This document shows, one piece after another, positions 25,339 to 33,887 of a stretch of 39,028 nt of DNA. A model generated the notes under the pieces. That model did no database searches. It was not told where the DNA came from and saw only the letters and a program-made list of their open reading frames with translations. A program made the position numbers and the translations under genes. Source of the DNA: an uncultured Bacteroidales bacterium (GTDB lineage Bacteria; Bacteroidota; Bacteroidia; Bacteroidales; UBA932); the NCBI GenBank assembly GCA_944325495.1, contig CALVAD010000015.1:1-39028 (forward strand), written 5' to 3'. Position 1 is the first letter of the stretch; each line of letters starts with the position of its first letter.

Positions 25339-25575
25339 AGATATCTGTCATCGTACACTTTCCTTGAGAAGGATACGGGACAGGTCGAAGATGAGACAAT
25401 CTTTATTACCTTCATGGAGTTGTACCGGTTCCGCAGGGAGAGGCTGGGGGATTGCAGGGATGGGGCGGAGCGGCGGTGCTGGGTGCTGAAGAACATGCAG
25501 ACCATCGACGGGGCCGGAGGCGAGTCGACGATGTATCTGGAGTTCGCGGACCTGCTGTGGGCTTTTTATAAGGAC
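25339..25575 (+). pseudogene. Remnant of an Rpn/PD-(D/E)XK-type transposase-nuclease
   Basis: Plus-strand fragment of about 80 codons, reading RYLSSYTFLEKDTGQ, then IFITFMELYRF, then CWVLKNMQTID. This follows the middle-to-end part of the Rpn recombination-promoting nuclease / PDDEXK transposase family that is abundant in Bacteroidales (FLELYKF and W-x-Y-x-LKNM). The N-terminal catalytic part is missing, and the frame runs into the 3' end of the epimerase gene. It is oriented against the cluster and lies at a junction between a GC-rich gene and an AT-richer one, so it probably marks a past insertion or recombination point. Confidence 0.45.
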
Positions 25576-26475
25576 TTATATTTTATAATTGTGCAGCACG
25601 TCAAGCGGCTCCCAGTTCAAAGCCTTGCGTGCTTTTTCATTGCTGAAAGTTAGAGATTCTGTGATTTTTTTCAGTTTTAATGAGTTGATTGGTGCTTTGG
25701 AGCCTAAAAGATTACCGCAGAGCGCCAGGCAGTTCGCAAACCAATAAGGAATTGAAACCGGAGCTTTCTTGCCTAGCTGAGCCGAAATCAGATGCTCGAG
25801 TTCACCAAAGGTGGGGTTATGCGAATCGCATACGTTATATATACCGCCAACCTCTGCCAGTTTTGGTATAAGGCGAGCTATGTCTTCCGCCATCAGGACG
25901 CTTTTCTTGGCTTTCCCATGGTTTATGCTCAGATACCTGCCGGTCTTTATCCCTCTGACCATCGCCCCCAGGTTGCCGGGAGCGTTGACTCCAGCTATGA
26001 GCGAAGGACGTATTATGCTCAGTATCACATTATGTTGCGCACACCATCCTGTCAGGTACGCCTCAGCCATCTTCTTGCTTTCGGCATACGGAGTGTTCCC
26101 GTTCAGTGGATGATTCTCGGTAATCATCTCTCCGCTTTCGCAGCCATATACTGCTACGGTGGAGATGAATATCAGCGATTTCGGGACTCCGGCTTTCTCG
26201 AGCGCGGCGCAGAGATTGACCGTTCCCTGATAATTCACATCGTAGAATGACTTTCTTTCGGCTTCAGTCCTCGGCTCTGTGTGGGCCTTGCCGCAGGCGT
26301 GGAGGACGAGGTCATATCGTGTATCCAGTTCCGGTACCGATGATGCCAGATTTATCCTGACATCGTCATCCTCCGACAGGCCCAAAGTATGAACCATTTC
26401 ATATTCATCCTGCAACAAGGGCTTGATATTATTGCCCAGAAAGCCCGATGCTCCAGTAAAAAGCAGCTTTCCCAT
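25576..26475 (-). CDS. NAD-dependent epimerase/dehydratase (UDP-sugar type)
   Basis: A 299-residue extended SDR. Rossmann motif LLFTGASGFLG at residues 4-14, catalytic Ser region FISTVAVYG and YAESKK (YxxxK), and IRPSLIAGVNAPGNLG as the substrate loop. It resembles UDP-HexNAc epimerases and reductases (WbpV/Gne-like) that supply the sugar for the WecA-type transferase downstream. Start at 26475 because the Rossmann strand begins right after MGK; a reading from 26526 would add 17 non-conserved residues. It is AT-richer than gmd/fcl. The opposite strand immediately downstream has the nuclease remnant. Confidence 0.85.
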   Translation of the reverse strand: MGKLLFTGASGFLGNNIKPLLQDEYEMVHTLGLSEDDDVRINLASSVPELDTRYDLVLHACGKAHTEPRTEAERKSFYDVNYQGTVNLCAALEKAGVPKSLIFISTVAVYGCESGEMITENHPLNGNTPYAESKKMAEAYLTGWCAQHNVILSIIRPSLIAGVNAPGNLGAMVRGIKTGRYLSINHGKAKKSVLMAEDIARLIPKLAEVGGIYNVCDSHNPTFGELEHLISAQLGKKAPVSIPYWFANCLALCGNLLGSKAPINSLKLKKITESLTFSNEKARKALNWEPLDVLHNYKI

Positions 26476-26563
26476 AATATGATACTGTTTTAGAGTATGA
26501 TAAACCGCAGCATATCGAACAGACATGCCTGCAGACGATAATCGTGTCTCGAAAGGTTGTTAC

Positions 26564-27337
26564 TTAACGGAATTTATGCAGATATCCTTTAATCTTATAT
26601 ACATATTTGCACAGGATCATTGGCAGATTTGTCTTCACTCCGTTTTCCCGACAAGCCCGCACAGCTTCTTTATTATTTATAATCAGAATATTATATAAAT
26701 TTTTAGTACTTGCTCCACCTATCCTCATGCACAACATGTTCATCGGAATATATTCATATGGAACAGCTGCGACAAGAAGAAATCTTGTCATCAATTCATA
26801 ATCAGCACCTATCTTGTAATCCAGCTTATAGTATCCCAGCTTCTCATAGATGGCTTTTCTACAGTAAAAAGTCGGATGCGGCGGCTCCACTCCCCACTTG
26901 AACAACTCCGGTCGCCAACCGGCAGAAGAATAATACCTGACAACCTTGCTCGTATCTCCACTATCCACGAAACACAGATCGGCAATAGTACACCCTATAT
27001 CAGATTTTTTGTCAAAAACTTCTGCGATACGTGATATCACACTCCTGTCCCGGAAGAAATCATCCGAATTCAGAATCCCGACAACATCTCCACTGGCCAT
27101 ACGGATACCTTTATTCATTGCATCGTAGATTCCTTGATCTTTTTCGGAAATCCATTTCATCTTTCCGCCGAACAAGGGCTCGTAAGACTTGATGATGTCC
27201 ACCGTACCGTCCTTCGACGCACCATCTATTACAAGATATTCATAATTTTCATATGACTGTGCGAGTACGCTTTCTATGGTATCCTTGAGTGTTGCAACGC
27301 TATTGAAGGTAACGGTAACAATTGAGATCTTCACCAC
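26564..27337 (-). CDS. Family 2 glycosyltransferase (WcaA/WfgS-like)
   Basis: A 257-residue GT-A glycosyltransferase. ISIVTVTFNSVATLKDTIESVLAQSY is the GT2 N-terminal strand-helix; DGASKDGTVDII is the first Asp region, LNSDDFF the metal-binding DxD-type motif, and GADYELMTRFLL the acceptor-side ED-like motif. The HPTFYCRKAIYEKLG segment is typical of short GT2 enzymes of colanic acid and O-antigen clusters. It adds one sugar to the lipid-linked repeat unit at the cytoplasmic face; donor and linkage cannot be read. It lies 9 bp after the GT4 remnant. Confidence 0.88.
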   Translation of the reverse strand: MVKISIVTVTFNSVATLKDTIESVLAQSYENYEYLVIDGASKDGTVDIIKSYEPLFGGKMKWISEKDQGIYDAMNKGIRMASGDVVGILNSDDFFRDRSVISRIAEVFDKKSDIGCTIADLCFVDSGDTSKVVRYYSSAGWRPELFKWGVEPPHPTFYCRKAIYEKLGYYKLDYKIGADYELMTRFLLVAAVPYEYIPMNMLCMRIGGASTKNLYNILIINNKEAVRACRENGVKTNLPMILCKYVYKIKGYLHKFR

Positions 27338-27346
27338 AATATGACT

Positions 27347-28045
27347 TTATGTTTTTGAATTATCAACAATCCGCTCCAAAGATTGAATATACCATGACGC
27401 TACATTAGCGTCAGTAAACCGATAGGCTGTCTTCCTAGCATTGTCTGCGATTCTTTCTCGTTCCTCTGGAGAAGAACTGCATATTCTTATTATGATTTCA
27501 GCTAACTCAGAGTCATTGCCTGCTTCACATAAGAATCCATTGTACCCATCTTTAATTATACCGTCGATTCCTTCATTAATCGAACCTATCGGGATACACC
27601 CGCAGGCCATTGCCTCTAGATACACCAACCCGAAGATCTCGTCTTTGGAAATCATTATAAAGCAATCTGCATCCACAAAATATTTCGCTATTGCTAACAG
27701 GTAATTTCAGAATCAATGAAGCGAAATAGCTCATGGGAGGATTTGTAAAGTAAACTACCGTATACCCTCGGAATTTGGTAGATAATTTAAAAATTATCCG
27801 TACCGTCGCTATCAGCCAGGAGAATATTCTTGTAACTATTGTCGCTTTATTATATTTTACTATTTTCTCACACTTCACTGTTGGAGATATCGTGCATATA
27901 TAGGCGAAACGGTACCCGCAATTAGCGCTACATCATCATAATGTCCGGCATAAGCATTCACTACATCTATCGTCAGATAGCCTGTCGTTTGATTTACAAG
28001 AACTGCCTTGCTCACTTTTCTGACCTTATCGTTTGACAATACCAT
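27347..28045 (-). pseudogene. Broken family 4 glycosyltransferase
   Basis: Three pieces of one GT4 gene lie in different frames. Piece 1 (28045 to stop at 27875) reads AVLVNQTTGYLTIDVVNAYAGHYDDVALIAG, the typical N-terminus. Piece 2 (about 27900-27700, other frame) continues KYNKATIVTRIFSW to VVYFTNPPMSYFASL. Piece 3 (about 27720-27347) holds the GT-B C-terminal signature AIAKYFVDADCF, then EIFGLVYLEAMACG. There is thus a frameshift near 27880-27900 and a deletion plus frameshift near 27705 that removed roughly half of the expected ~400 residues. The sequence is otherwise well preserved, so the loss seems recent. One sugar of the repeat unit is probably no longer added, or is added by another enzyme. 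Confidence 0.8.
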
Positions 28046-28072
28046 GATTAAGAGACTATGGATATTCAGCCG

Positions 28073-29308
28073 TCATCGGATCCGGGGTCTTGTCCTGTCT
28101 GCATCGCGAAGATACCAGAAGGCGTAGGCGGCGATCACGACAAAGCAAGCCAGCGGGACGGTGAACCCGGCCGCCATGCTCCGCTCTCCGAGAAATCCCA
28201 TCAGGACTGGAGCCACGGCCCCGCCGACTATCGACATTATCAGCACTGAAGAAGCGGTCTTCTTCTCCTGACCGGCGATTCCCGCGACGGCCATCGAGAA
28301 AATCGTGGGGAACATGATGCTCTCGAACAGATAGGTCGCGCTAAGGGCGGCCACCGAAATCTTCCCCTTCCCGGCTATCACCAGGACCATGCAGACAATG
28401 GCGGACAGAGCAGCGGTCAGGACGAGCAGCGGCGGGCGCACGCGTCTCATCACGGCGCTCCCCAGCAGTCTGCCTATGAAGAACAACCCCATACCTCCGA
28501 GCGAAAGCAGGACGGCCGCCGTCCGGGGACTCATCATCGGATCATTCTCCGTCACGTAATTGATGAAGAATGAGTTGATGCCCGTCTGCGCGGCGACATA
28601 GAAGAACAGGGCCACGACTCCGAACACGAATGAGGCCCTACGCCAGATGGACACATGCGCAGACTTCCCGTCAGCCACCGCAGCGGCGCCTGACCAGTCC
28701 TCCGACACTTCCGGCAGCTTCACGCGCGAAAAAACAAGTGCGAGTGCCAGCGCAACCCCTCCTACCGCGGCATAGGGTAGCGCGATGCCGGAATCCTTCC
28801 CCAGTATCAGTAATCCTCCAGCCATGGGACCCGCCATTTGTCCGAGTCCGTTGAGTGACTGTGCGAGATTGAGCCGGCTGGCTGCGCCCTCCGGCCTGCC
28901 GAGCACCGTGACATACGGATTGGCGGACGTCTCGAGACATGTCAGGCCGCATCCTATTATCAGCAGGCATAGGAGGAAGAAGGGGAAGGACATCAACTCG
29001 GCCCCAAGAATGAAAAGCATGGCGCCGATACCATACAGCAGCAGGCCGAGCACCACCCCGGAGCGGTAACCCTTGCGTCTTATGATCGCACCCGCGGGCA
29101 ACGCCATCAGAAAGTAGCCCCCGTACACAGCCGTCTGCACCAAAGCCGAACGCGCCTTGGAAACAACGAGCACCTCCTGGAAATGTTTGTTCAAGACATC
29201 GAGTATGCTATGGGCGAACCCCCACAGGAAGAACAAGGATGCGACAAGGACGAACGGCGCCAGCATGCTGCGTCCGTCACATCCTGTGAATATCGAGATT
29301 TTCTTCAT
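28073..29308 (-). CDS. MFS sugar permease, FucP-like
   Basis: A 411-residue 12-helix transporter of the FHS/FucP group of the major facilitator superfamily. LFFLWGFAHSILDVLNKHFQ in helix 1 and YFLMALPAGAIIRRKGYRSGVV (helix 2 and the RRKGY loop) are characteristic, and TCLETSANPYVTVLG with LNLAQSLNGLGQMAGP marks helices 4 and 5. Characterised FucP/GluP-type members import L-fucose, glucose or galactose with protons. A sugar importer is unusual inside a polysaccharide synthesis cluster. It starts 10 bp after the kinase/nucleotidyltransferase fusion, so the two probably form a salvage pair that takes up and activates a free sugar. The exact sugar is unknown. Confidence 0.85.
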   Translation of the reverse strand: MKKISIFTGCDGRSMLAPFVLVASLFFLWGFAHSILDVLNKHFQEVLVVSKARSALVQTAVYGGYFLMALPAGAIIRRKGYRSGVVLGLLLYGIGAMLFILGAELMSFPFFLLCLLIIGCGLTCLETSANPYVTVLGRPEGAASRLNLAQSLNGLGQMAGPMAGGLLILGKDSGIALPYAAVGGVALALALVFSRVKLPEVSEDWSGAAAVADGKSAHVSIWRRASFVFGVVALFFYVAAQTGINSFFINYVTENDPMMSPRTAAVLLSLGGMGLFFIGRLLGSAVMRRVRPPLLVLTAALSAIVCMVLVIAGKGKISVAALSATYLFESIMFPTIFSMAVAGIAGQEKKTASSVLIMSIVGGAVAPVLMGFLGERSMAAGFTVPLACFVVIAAYAFWYLRDADRTRPRIR

Positions 29309-29318
29309 GATTGTCGGC

Positions 29319-30515
29319 TCAGTCCGCCCTGCCAGACCGGCGGATAGTTATGGCTATGGCCTCCGGATGCGCCTCGCAGAATCTCACGGCATCCTCGACC
29401 ACCAAGGCGAGATAGCCGCCTCCTCCGGCTCCCGGCATCTTCCACGCGAGCACCCCGGACACATCCGACCATCGGTCTATGTAATCCTGAACCCCCGGCT
29501 GGAGCATTCCGGGGAACATCGCTGTCTGCGCATTGAACGACTCTGCATACGCGGCCGCGAAACCGTTGAGGTCCCGCTTCAGAATTGCGTCCCAGCACGC
29601 ATCAGCCGCCGTAGCAAGCCGCTCTACGGATCCCTTGTTGACACGAGCGTTATCGATGACGGAACAGCCCGGCCTCCTCGGGAACATGGAAACCATGCAG
29701 AGATGGCCCTCAAGCCACGATAGCACAGTCTCGTCGTCGCAGCTCTCGAACTTCTGCGGCCAGAACCGTCGGTCATACCAGTGGCGCACCAGCCCGGGCA
29801 TGCAGATGCCTATCGCGTCCTGCGCCCCTGACACTATGCCGTCGCTACGCTCAGGGTCGTTCTCGAAACAGAAGACCAGCTTCGCGAGCATCTCCGGGTC
29901 CATGTCCGGAAGTTTGTACGGCCATATCTTCTTGATCGCGTTGCGCGTTGAAGTCGACAGCCCGCAGCGCTCGCGTATCTCAAATGTCGGCTCCAGTGAG
30001 ATCGTTATCGCCCACCCCGGGGCGTACTGCGACACGCAAGGCTGGTCTATCCATGTCCCGGCGAGGTCCAGCCGGGTAGGGATGCGGCATGTCTCCGCTT
30101 TCAGCGCTGTGCTCGATCTAACTGCCAGTCCCTCGGAAGGCTCGCGCTTCAGGATTACATACTCGATTCCGCGTTCCCGGCAGAAACGCTCCTTTTCCGG
30201 AGTGGAGCCGTCACTGTTTACCACGAAGATGTCCGGCCTCAGCGCCTCCACGGTCGGCACGAAATCCATCACGCCGCTTCCGGCGTTGATGAACGCGTCC
30301 TTAACATAGCGTATCGCCTTGACCATGAACAACCTCTCCTTCTCAGGGTACACGGTGCGGTGGTGCTTGTATCCGAGGATTGTCGCGTCCGACCCTACAC
30401 CCACATATAGGTCGCCGTAACGCGACGCCTGACGGAAGAACTCCACGTGCCCGCTGTGCAGCAGGTCGTAACAGCCCGAGACGAATACTTTCTTGTGTCT
30501 TGATTCATTTGCCAT
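29319..30515 (-). CDS. Nucleotidyltransferase-GHMP sugar kinase fusion
   Basis: A 398-residue two-domain protein. Residues ~8-135 form a TagD/HldE-type nucleotidyltransferase: KVFVSGCYDLLHSGHVEFF carries the HxGH motif, GVGSDATI follows, and RSSTALK is the ISSTxI-like end. Residues ~145-398 form a GHMP kinase: PTRLDLAGTWIDQP (motif 1), RCGLSTSTRNAI (ATP loop, motif 2) and MPGAGGGGYLAL (motif 3). GHMP kinases of this group phosphorylate sugars at C1 or act on heptose; HxGH enzymes join such phosphates to CMP or AMP. One protein could therefore make an NDP-sugar from a free sugar, a function parallel to Fkp of Bacteroides but with an unrelated nucleotidyltransferase and reversed domain order. 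It is followed by a FucP-like permease. Confidence 0.85.
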   Translation of the reverse strand: MANESRHKKVFVSGCYDLLHSGHVEFFRQASRYGDLYVGVGSDATILGYKHHRTVYPEKERLFMVKAIRYVKDAFINAGSGVMDFVPTVEALRPDIFVVNSDGSTPEKERFCRERGIEYVILKREPSEGLAVRSSTALKAETCRIPTRLDLAGTWIDQPCVSQYAPGWAITISLEPTFEIRERCGLSTSTRNAIKKIWPYKLPDMDPEMLAKLVFCFENDPERSDGIVSGAQDAIGICMPGLVRHWYDRRFWPQKFESCDDETVLSWLEGHLCMVSMFPRRPGCSVIDNARVNKGSVERLATAADACWDAILKRDLNGFAAAYAESFNAQTAMFPGMLQPGVQDYIDRWSDVSGVLAWKMPGAGGGGYLALVVEDAVRFCEAHPEAIAITIRRSGRAD

Positions 30516-30530
30516 AATTCTGTTTTCCCT

Positions 30531-30623
30531 TTATTCGTCGCAGGGCAGCTTAAGCATGTCCCCGATTTTGTAGTTCCATTCGGGAGGAGAAAAAGGGACG
30601 GTTCCGGAAGCCGGGAAGCTTCC
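30531..30623 (-). pseudogene. Possible 3' remnant of a lost gene
   Basis: A 30-codon open stretch ends in PEWNYKIGDMLKLPCDE and a stop, 15 bp before the fusion gene. It has no start of its own, its composition is GC-rich, and it ends abruptly upstream where the AT-rich block begins (30624 on). It looks like the tail of a gene cut off when the upstream glycosyltransferase block was exchanged. Product not recognised; chance coding is possible. Confidence 0.3.
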
Positions 30624-30677
30624 TTATATATGAGAAACAGTCCAAGTAGATATGATTTTTAGCTCGTTCCTGTTTCC

Positions 30678-31529
30678 TCACCTTTCCCGGCGCCATAACA
30701 GGCACCTGCGACAGCCGGTTTGTCTTATTTTAACTGTCCCGCTGATTAGATTTCTCACGGCTCCGGCCATTCTGCTGAATAAGAACAGAATATTGTATGA
30801 AAACGGTGATTTCAAATATATCTCAATATATCTCATTTCTATCAATAACAGTTGCTTCAGCCGGTTCGAGAATTTCTCTTTTCTCCTTGTCACAGACCCT
30901 TCCCTTTTATTGATGTAATAAAAGGAGTCCGTCAACCGCATGTCTCCTATCCGTTTGGCGATATCGAAGCAGAATACGGAATCTTCAGAATACTTTAATT
31001 TCGTGTCGAAGCGTGATGTCGCAATTATGTTCCGATGAAGCATCTTGGCCACAGGAGGGGAAAGAAAGCCTCTGTACCGTAATTGTGAATACTTTTTCCC
31101 CTTGCACCTCAAATAATGCCTGGTCAGAAAATTTCCAGACACATCTCCACTCCTCTTATAAAAGGACATTGAATTAGAGCAACCGACACAGGATGGGGAA
31201 CTCGCCGACAAAAGTGATTCCAGATAATTTGACGACACAATGTCATCATCATCTATAAAACAAATATACTCGCCTGAAGCGTTCTCTATTCCTATGTTCC
31301 TTGCATTGCTTACTCCGGCCTCATCAGTCTGTAGAATCCTGACAATATTCCCCGACAACTGCTTATCGCAGTAGAGGCGTAGATATTCTTCATATGGATC
31401 TTTGCAGCCGTTGAGCACAAGAATTATTTCATACTGGTGCTTATTCAGAGTTTGGTCGGATAGGGAAGAAAGACACCCATCAATATATTCTCCCGGCTTA
31501 TAAGTTGGAATTATCACAGAAACTTTCAT
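30678..31529 (-). CDS. Family 2 glycosyltransferase
   Basis: A 283-residue GT2. MKVSVIIPTYKPGEYIDGCLSSL begins the GT-A fold; LNGCKDPYEEY is an unusual first-Asp region, VSNARNIGIENASGEYICFIDDDDIV carries the DxD motif, and KYSEDSVFCFD is the ED acceptor motif. An Arg/Lys-rich tail follows and may touch the membrane. Start at 31529 because the conserved VSVIIPTY must be at the N-terminus; a reading from 31574 would overlap the upstream gene further. It already overlaps that gene by 32 bp, so the two GT2 genes are likely coupled. It is strongly AT-rich compared with the fusion gene downstream. Confidence 0.88.
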   Translation of the reverse strand: MKVSVIIPTYKPGEYIDGCLSSLSDQTLNKHQYEIILVLNGCKDPYEEYLRLYCDKQLSGNIVRILQTDEAGVSNARNIGIENASGEYICFIDDDDIVSSNYLESLLSASSPSCVGCSNSMSFYKRSGDVSGNFLTRHYLRCKGKKYSQLRYRGFLSPPVAKMLHRNIIATSRFDTKLKYSEDSVFCFDIAKRIGDMRLTDSFYYINKREGSVTRRKEKFSNRLKQLLLIEMRYIEIYLKSPFSYNILFLFSRMAGAVRNLISGTVKIRQTGCRRCLLWRRER

Positions 31530-32490
31530 AATCGCGTCGATGCACCGTCCGTCCAAATAGGATTCTCTTGACATGATTGGATATATAATTCTTGCGCGCG
31601 CTCCTTGAATGGATAAATGCCCTTCCTCGATAGAAGGTGGACAAGAACCTCTTTCCTTCGGAGTTATATCTGGCCGCGCGTTCTAAAAAAACGGCTGTCT
31701 CACGAAGTCTCCGAGCCGCTTTCTCGTCGTCTATTTTATTTCTTTCCAGATATCTCCTATAATTTTCAGGGGAAAAATCATCTCCGCCAGTTTTCAAACG
31801 CCGGATAAATAATTCATTGATATAATATATGGTCAACTTCTGCATATACCATTTTCTCGAACTGATGCTGTTTGGATTGATTCGATATTTATGGAGCACC
31901 TCCGGCATCATGTAGAAGCGGCATCCGGAATAGAGCATTCTCAACCACATGTCCGCATCCTGTGCGCAGGGAAAATTTCTATACCCTCCTACCTTGTCAT
32001 AAATCGCACGCGTCATCATGACTGTCGGATGGTGAATCACGCTTTTTGTTAAGACGATTTCCGGAAGTTCTTCCGGAGTATAGTATGGGTGAGGCGATGA
32101 AGCTATAGACGCGGAGTTTTCATCTATATATGAATAATCCGAGAACACCAAATCATAAGTATTCTTATTCAGGACATCATATTCTTTCTCCAGACGATCA
32201 GGCAGAGATATATCATCGGCGTCCATTCTGGCCAGAAATGGAGACTTTGCGAGACTGACAGCTTTGTTCATCGATTCAGCCAAACCGACATTCCGATCAT
32301 TTTGAATAAATTTTATCCGTGGATCCCGAAAAGATAGTATATAGCCCCCTATGTCGTCCCGTGCAGGATTGTCGTTCACGATAATATATTCAAGGTCAGT
32401 TAACGTCTGATTCAAGATAGAATTTACAGCCTCTTCAATGTATGAATATGGCTCATTATATATGCTCATTAAAACTGAAATAAGACTCAT
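31498..32490 (-). CDS. Family 2 glycosyltransferase
   Basis: A 330-residue GT2. ISVLMSIYNEPYSYIEEAVNSILNQTL is the N-terminal core; IVNDNP is the first Asp region, ARMDADDISLPDRLEKE the DxD motif (typical of O-antigen GT2 enzymes), and CAQDADMWLRML the acceptor-side ED-like motif. HHPTVMMTRAIYDKVGGYR is the usual spacer. The C-terminal 90 residues are Arg-rich and may be membrane associated. It acts on the lipid-linked oligosaccharide in the cytoplasm; sugar specificity is not readable. In the same operon as the EpsG-like polymerase upstream, after a 219-bp gap with no gene. Confidence 0.88.
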   Translation of the reverse strand: MSLISVLMSIYNEPYSYIEEAVNSILNQTLTDLEYIIVNDNPARDDIGGYILSFRDPRIKFIQNDRNVGLAESMNKAVSLAKSPFLARMDADDISLPDRLEKEYDVLNKNTYDLVFSDYSYIDENSASIASSPHPYYTPEELPEIVLTKSVIHHPTVMMTRAIYDKVGGYRNFPCAQDADMWLRMLYSGCRFYMMPEVLHKYRINPNSISSRKWYMQKLTIYYINELFIRRLKTGGDDFSPENYRRYLERNKIDDEKAARRLRETAVFLERAARYNSEGKRFLSTFYRGRAFIHSRSARKNYISNHVKRILFGRTVHRRDYESFCDNSNL

Positions 32491-32709
32491 GACGCTTCTT
32501 CTTAGCCGAAACTTATACCGAATAATGATAACAACCCTGACAAAGAATGTCTTGAATTAAGATATTAACAAAACAATTTATGCGCACATCATATATTGGC
32601 GCCACCAATTACGTCAATTACCTGAAGGTGACCATCTTGACATGAGTGTCCGATGAAAAGATTGAGATTACATTTACGCTGATACAGACGCATTGGCAAA
32701 CCAAAAATA

Positions 32710-33822
32710 TTACTTGCTGGCAAAATAATACATTTGAAGAAGAATATTATAATTCCTCCAGATAAACATCGTAACTATAATTGACCAGAAACTTATAGTC
32801 AGAATGAACTTCTCTTTCAATATCCGGCCAGATAGTAAAACCAATGGATACGGGGCCATCACAAACAATCTCCAAGCAATCTCAAATGCGCCAACTCCCG
32901 AGAAAAACGCCACGGCAGCACTATAAATAATCAAAAAAGCCATTGCCAGCAATTGCCTATCCAAAACGTCAGTTGCACGCGATAGAAACATCCGGCGATA
33001 GACAATAATAAATAAAAATATCGTGCACCCTATATAAAACAACCGGAGGATAGTCGCACCCGTTGACCGGAATGCCGATTCTTCTCCAAAATATACACTC
33101 ACAAGTTGTTGCGCACCGTCAATGCCAAGAATATTATCTAAATATACATTAAATACCTTATATAATATTTCTGTAAGGAACGGGAACAACAGGATTGCGC
33201 CAATTATTATATATTTTTTATTGGCATTGATGATAAACGAAAACGGGAGCAATAAAAGCGGCATCAACATGGAATTGTGCAACTGAACCGATAGCGCCAG
33301 CAACAGTAAACCAAGCAACTTAGCCCCGTATCCCCGGTGCGCCAATAGAATGTATCCTGATAGAAATACGACCATCCCCAGGCCCCACCGGCCCTCAACA
33401 GCGCTGGGCAATATTAATCCGCTGAATATTAGAAGTGTAAGATAGGAATTCGCCTTATATGAAATCAAAACCCTACGTAATATAGCAAAATAGAGCCCCC
33501 ATACAATAAGTCTCCATATATAGTATTTTCCTTTAACTAATTCTATTAACCAGCCATAGAAAGGCTCCAACGAAAGTGCGTCATTCCTATAATATACTCC
33601 TTCTACATCTTCTTGATAATGTGAAAAGTCTCCTGTATGATAAGCAAAGACAGCTAACGCAAGAAATAGTATAAAAAAGCCATTATATACCGAGGCCGTT
33701 TTATAATACGAGGGCAGCTTCTTGCGATGTAAGTTCAAGACACAATATAGCAGAGCAAAGAATATAACATTCCATAATACCAAATCGAATATTACATAGT
33801 ACCATGGGTAAGTCAAAGTCAT
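32710..33822 (-). CDS. EpsG-family polysaccharide polymerase (Wzy-like)
   Basis: A 370-residue membrane protein with about ten to eleven helices and a large extracellular loop. Features of the EpsG family are YHTGDFSHYQEDVEGVYYRNDALSLEPFYGWL after helix 2, the segment LILPSAVEGRWGLGMVVFLSGYILL, and LSVQLHNSMLMPLLLLPFSF (the conserved His). Such proteins are thought to polymerise flipped repeat units at the outer face of the inner membrane. It is the only polymerase candidate in the cluster, so the product is probably built by a Wzx/Wzy-type route. Very AT-rich. Confidence 0.85.
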   Translation of the reverse strand: MTLTYPWYYVIFDLVLWNVIFFALLYCVLNLHRKKLPSYYKTASVYNGFFILFLALAVFAYHTGDFSHYQEDVEGVYYRNDALSLEPFYGWLIELVKGKYYIWRLIVWGLYFAILRRVLISYKANSYLTLLIFSGLILPSAVEGRWGLGMVVFLSGYILLAHRGYGAKLLGLLLLALSVQLHNSMLMPLLLLPFSFIINANKKYIIIGAILLFPFLTEILYKVFNVYLDNILGIDGAQQLVSVYFGEESAFRSTGATILRLFYIGCTIFLFIIVYRRMFLSRATDVLDRQLLAMAFLIIYSAAVAFFSGVGAFEIAWRLFVMAPYPLVLLSGRILKEKFILTISFWSIIVTMFIWRNYNILLQMYYFASK

Positions 33823-33887
33823 GCACTATCCACTTAAATCCTTTTAGCCGCAGCACCAGATATAAAGAAAATCCAAGGTGAAGACTA

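Noticed and set aside
29319-30515. Fkp-type fucokinase/GDP-fucose pyrophosphorylase
   Set aside because: It is under half the usual Fkp length, the nucleotidyltransferase domain is of the HxGH class, and the domain order is reversed.
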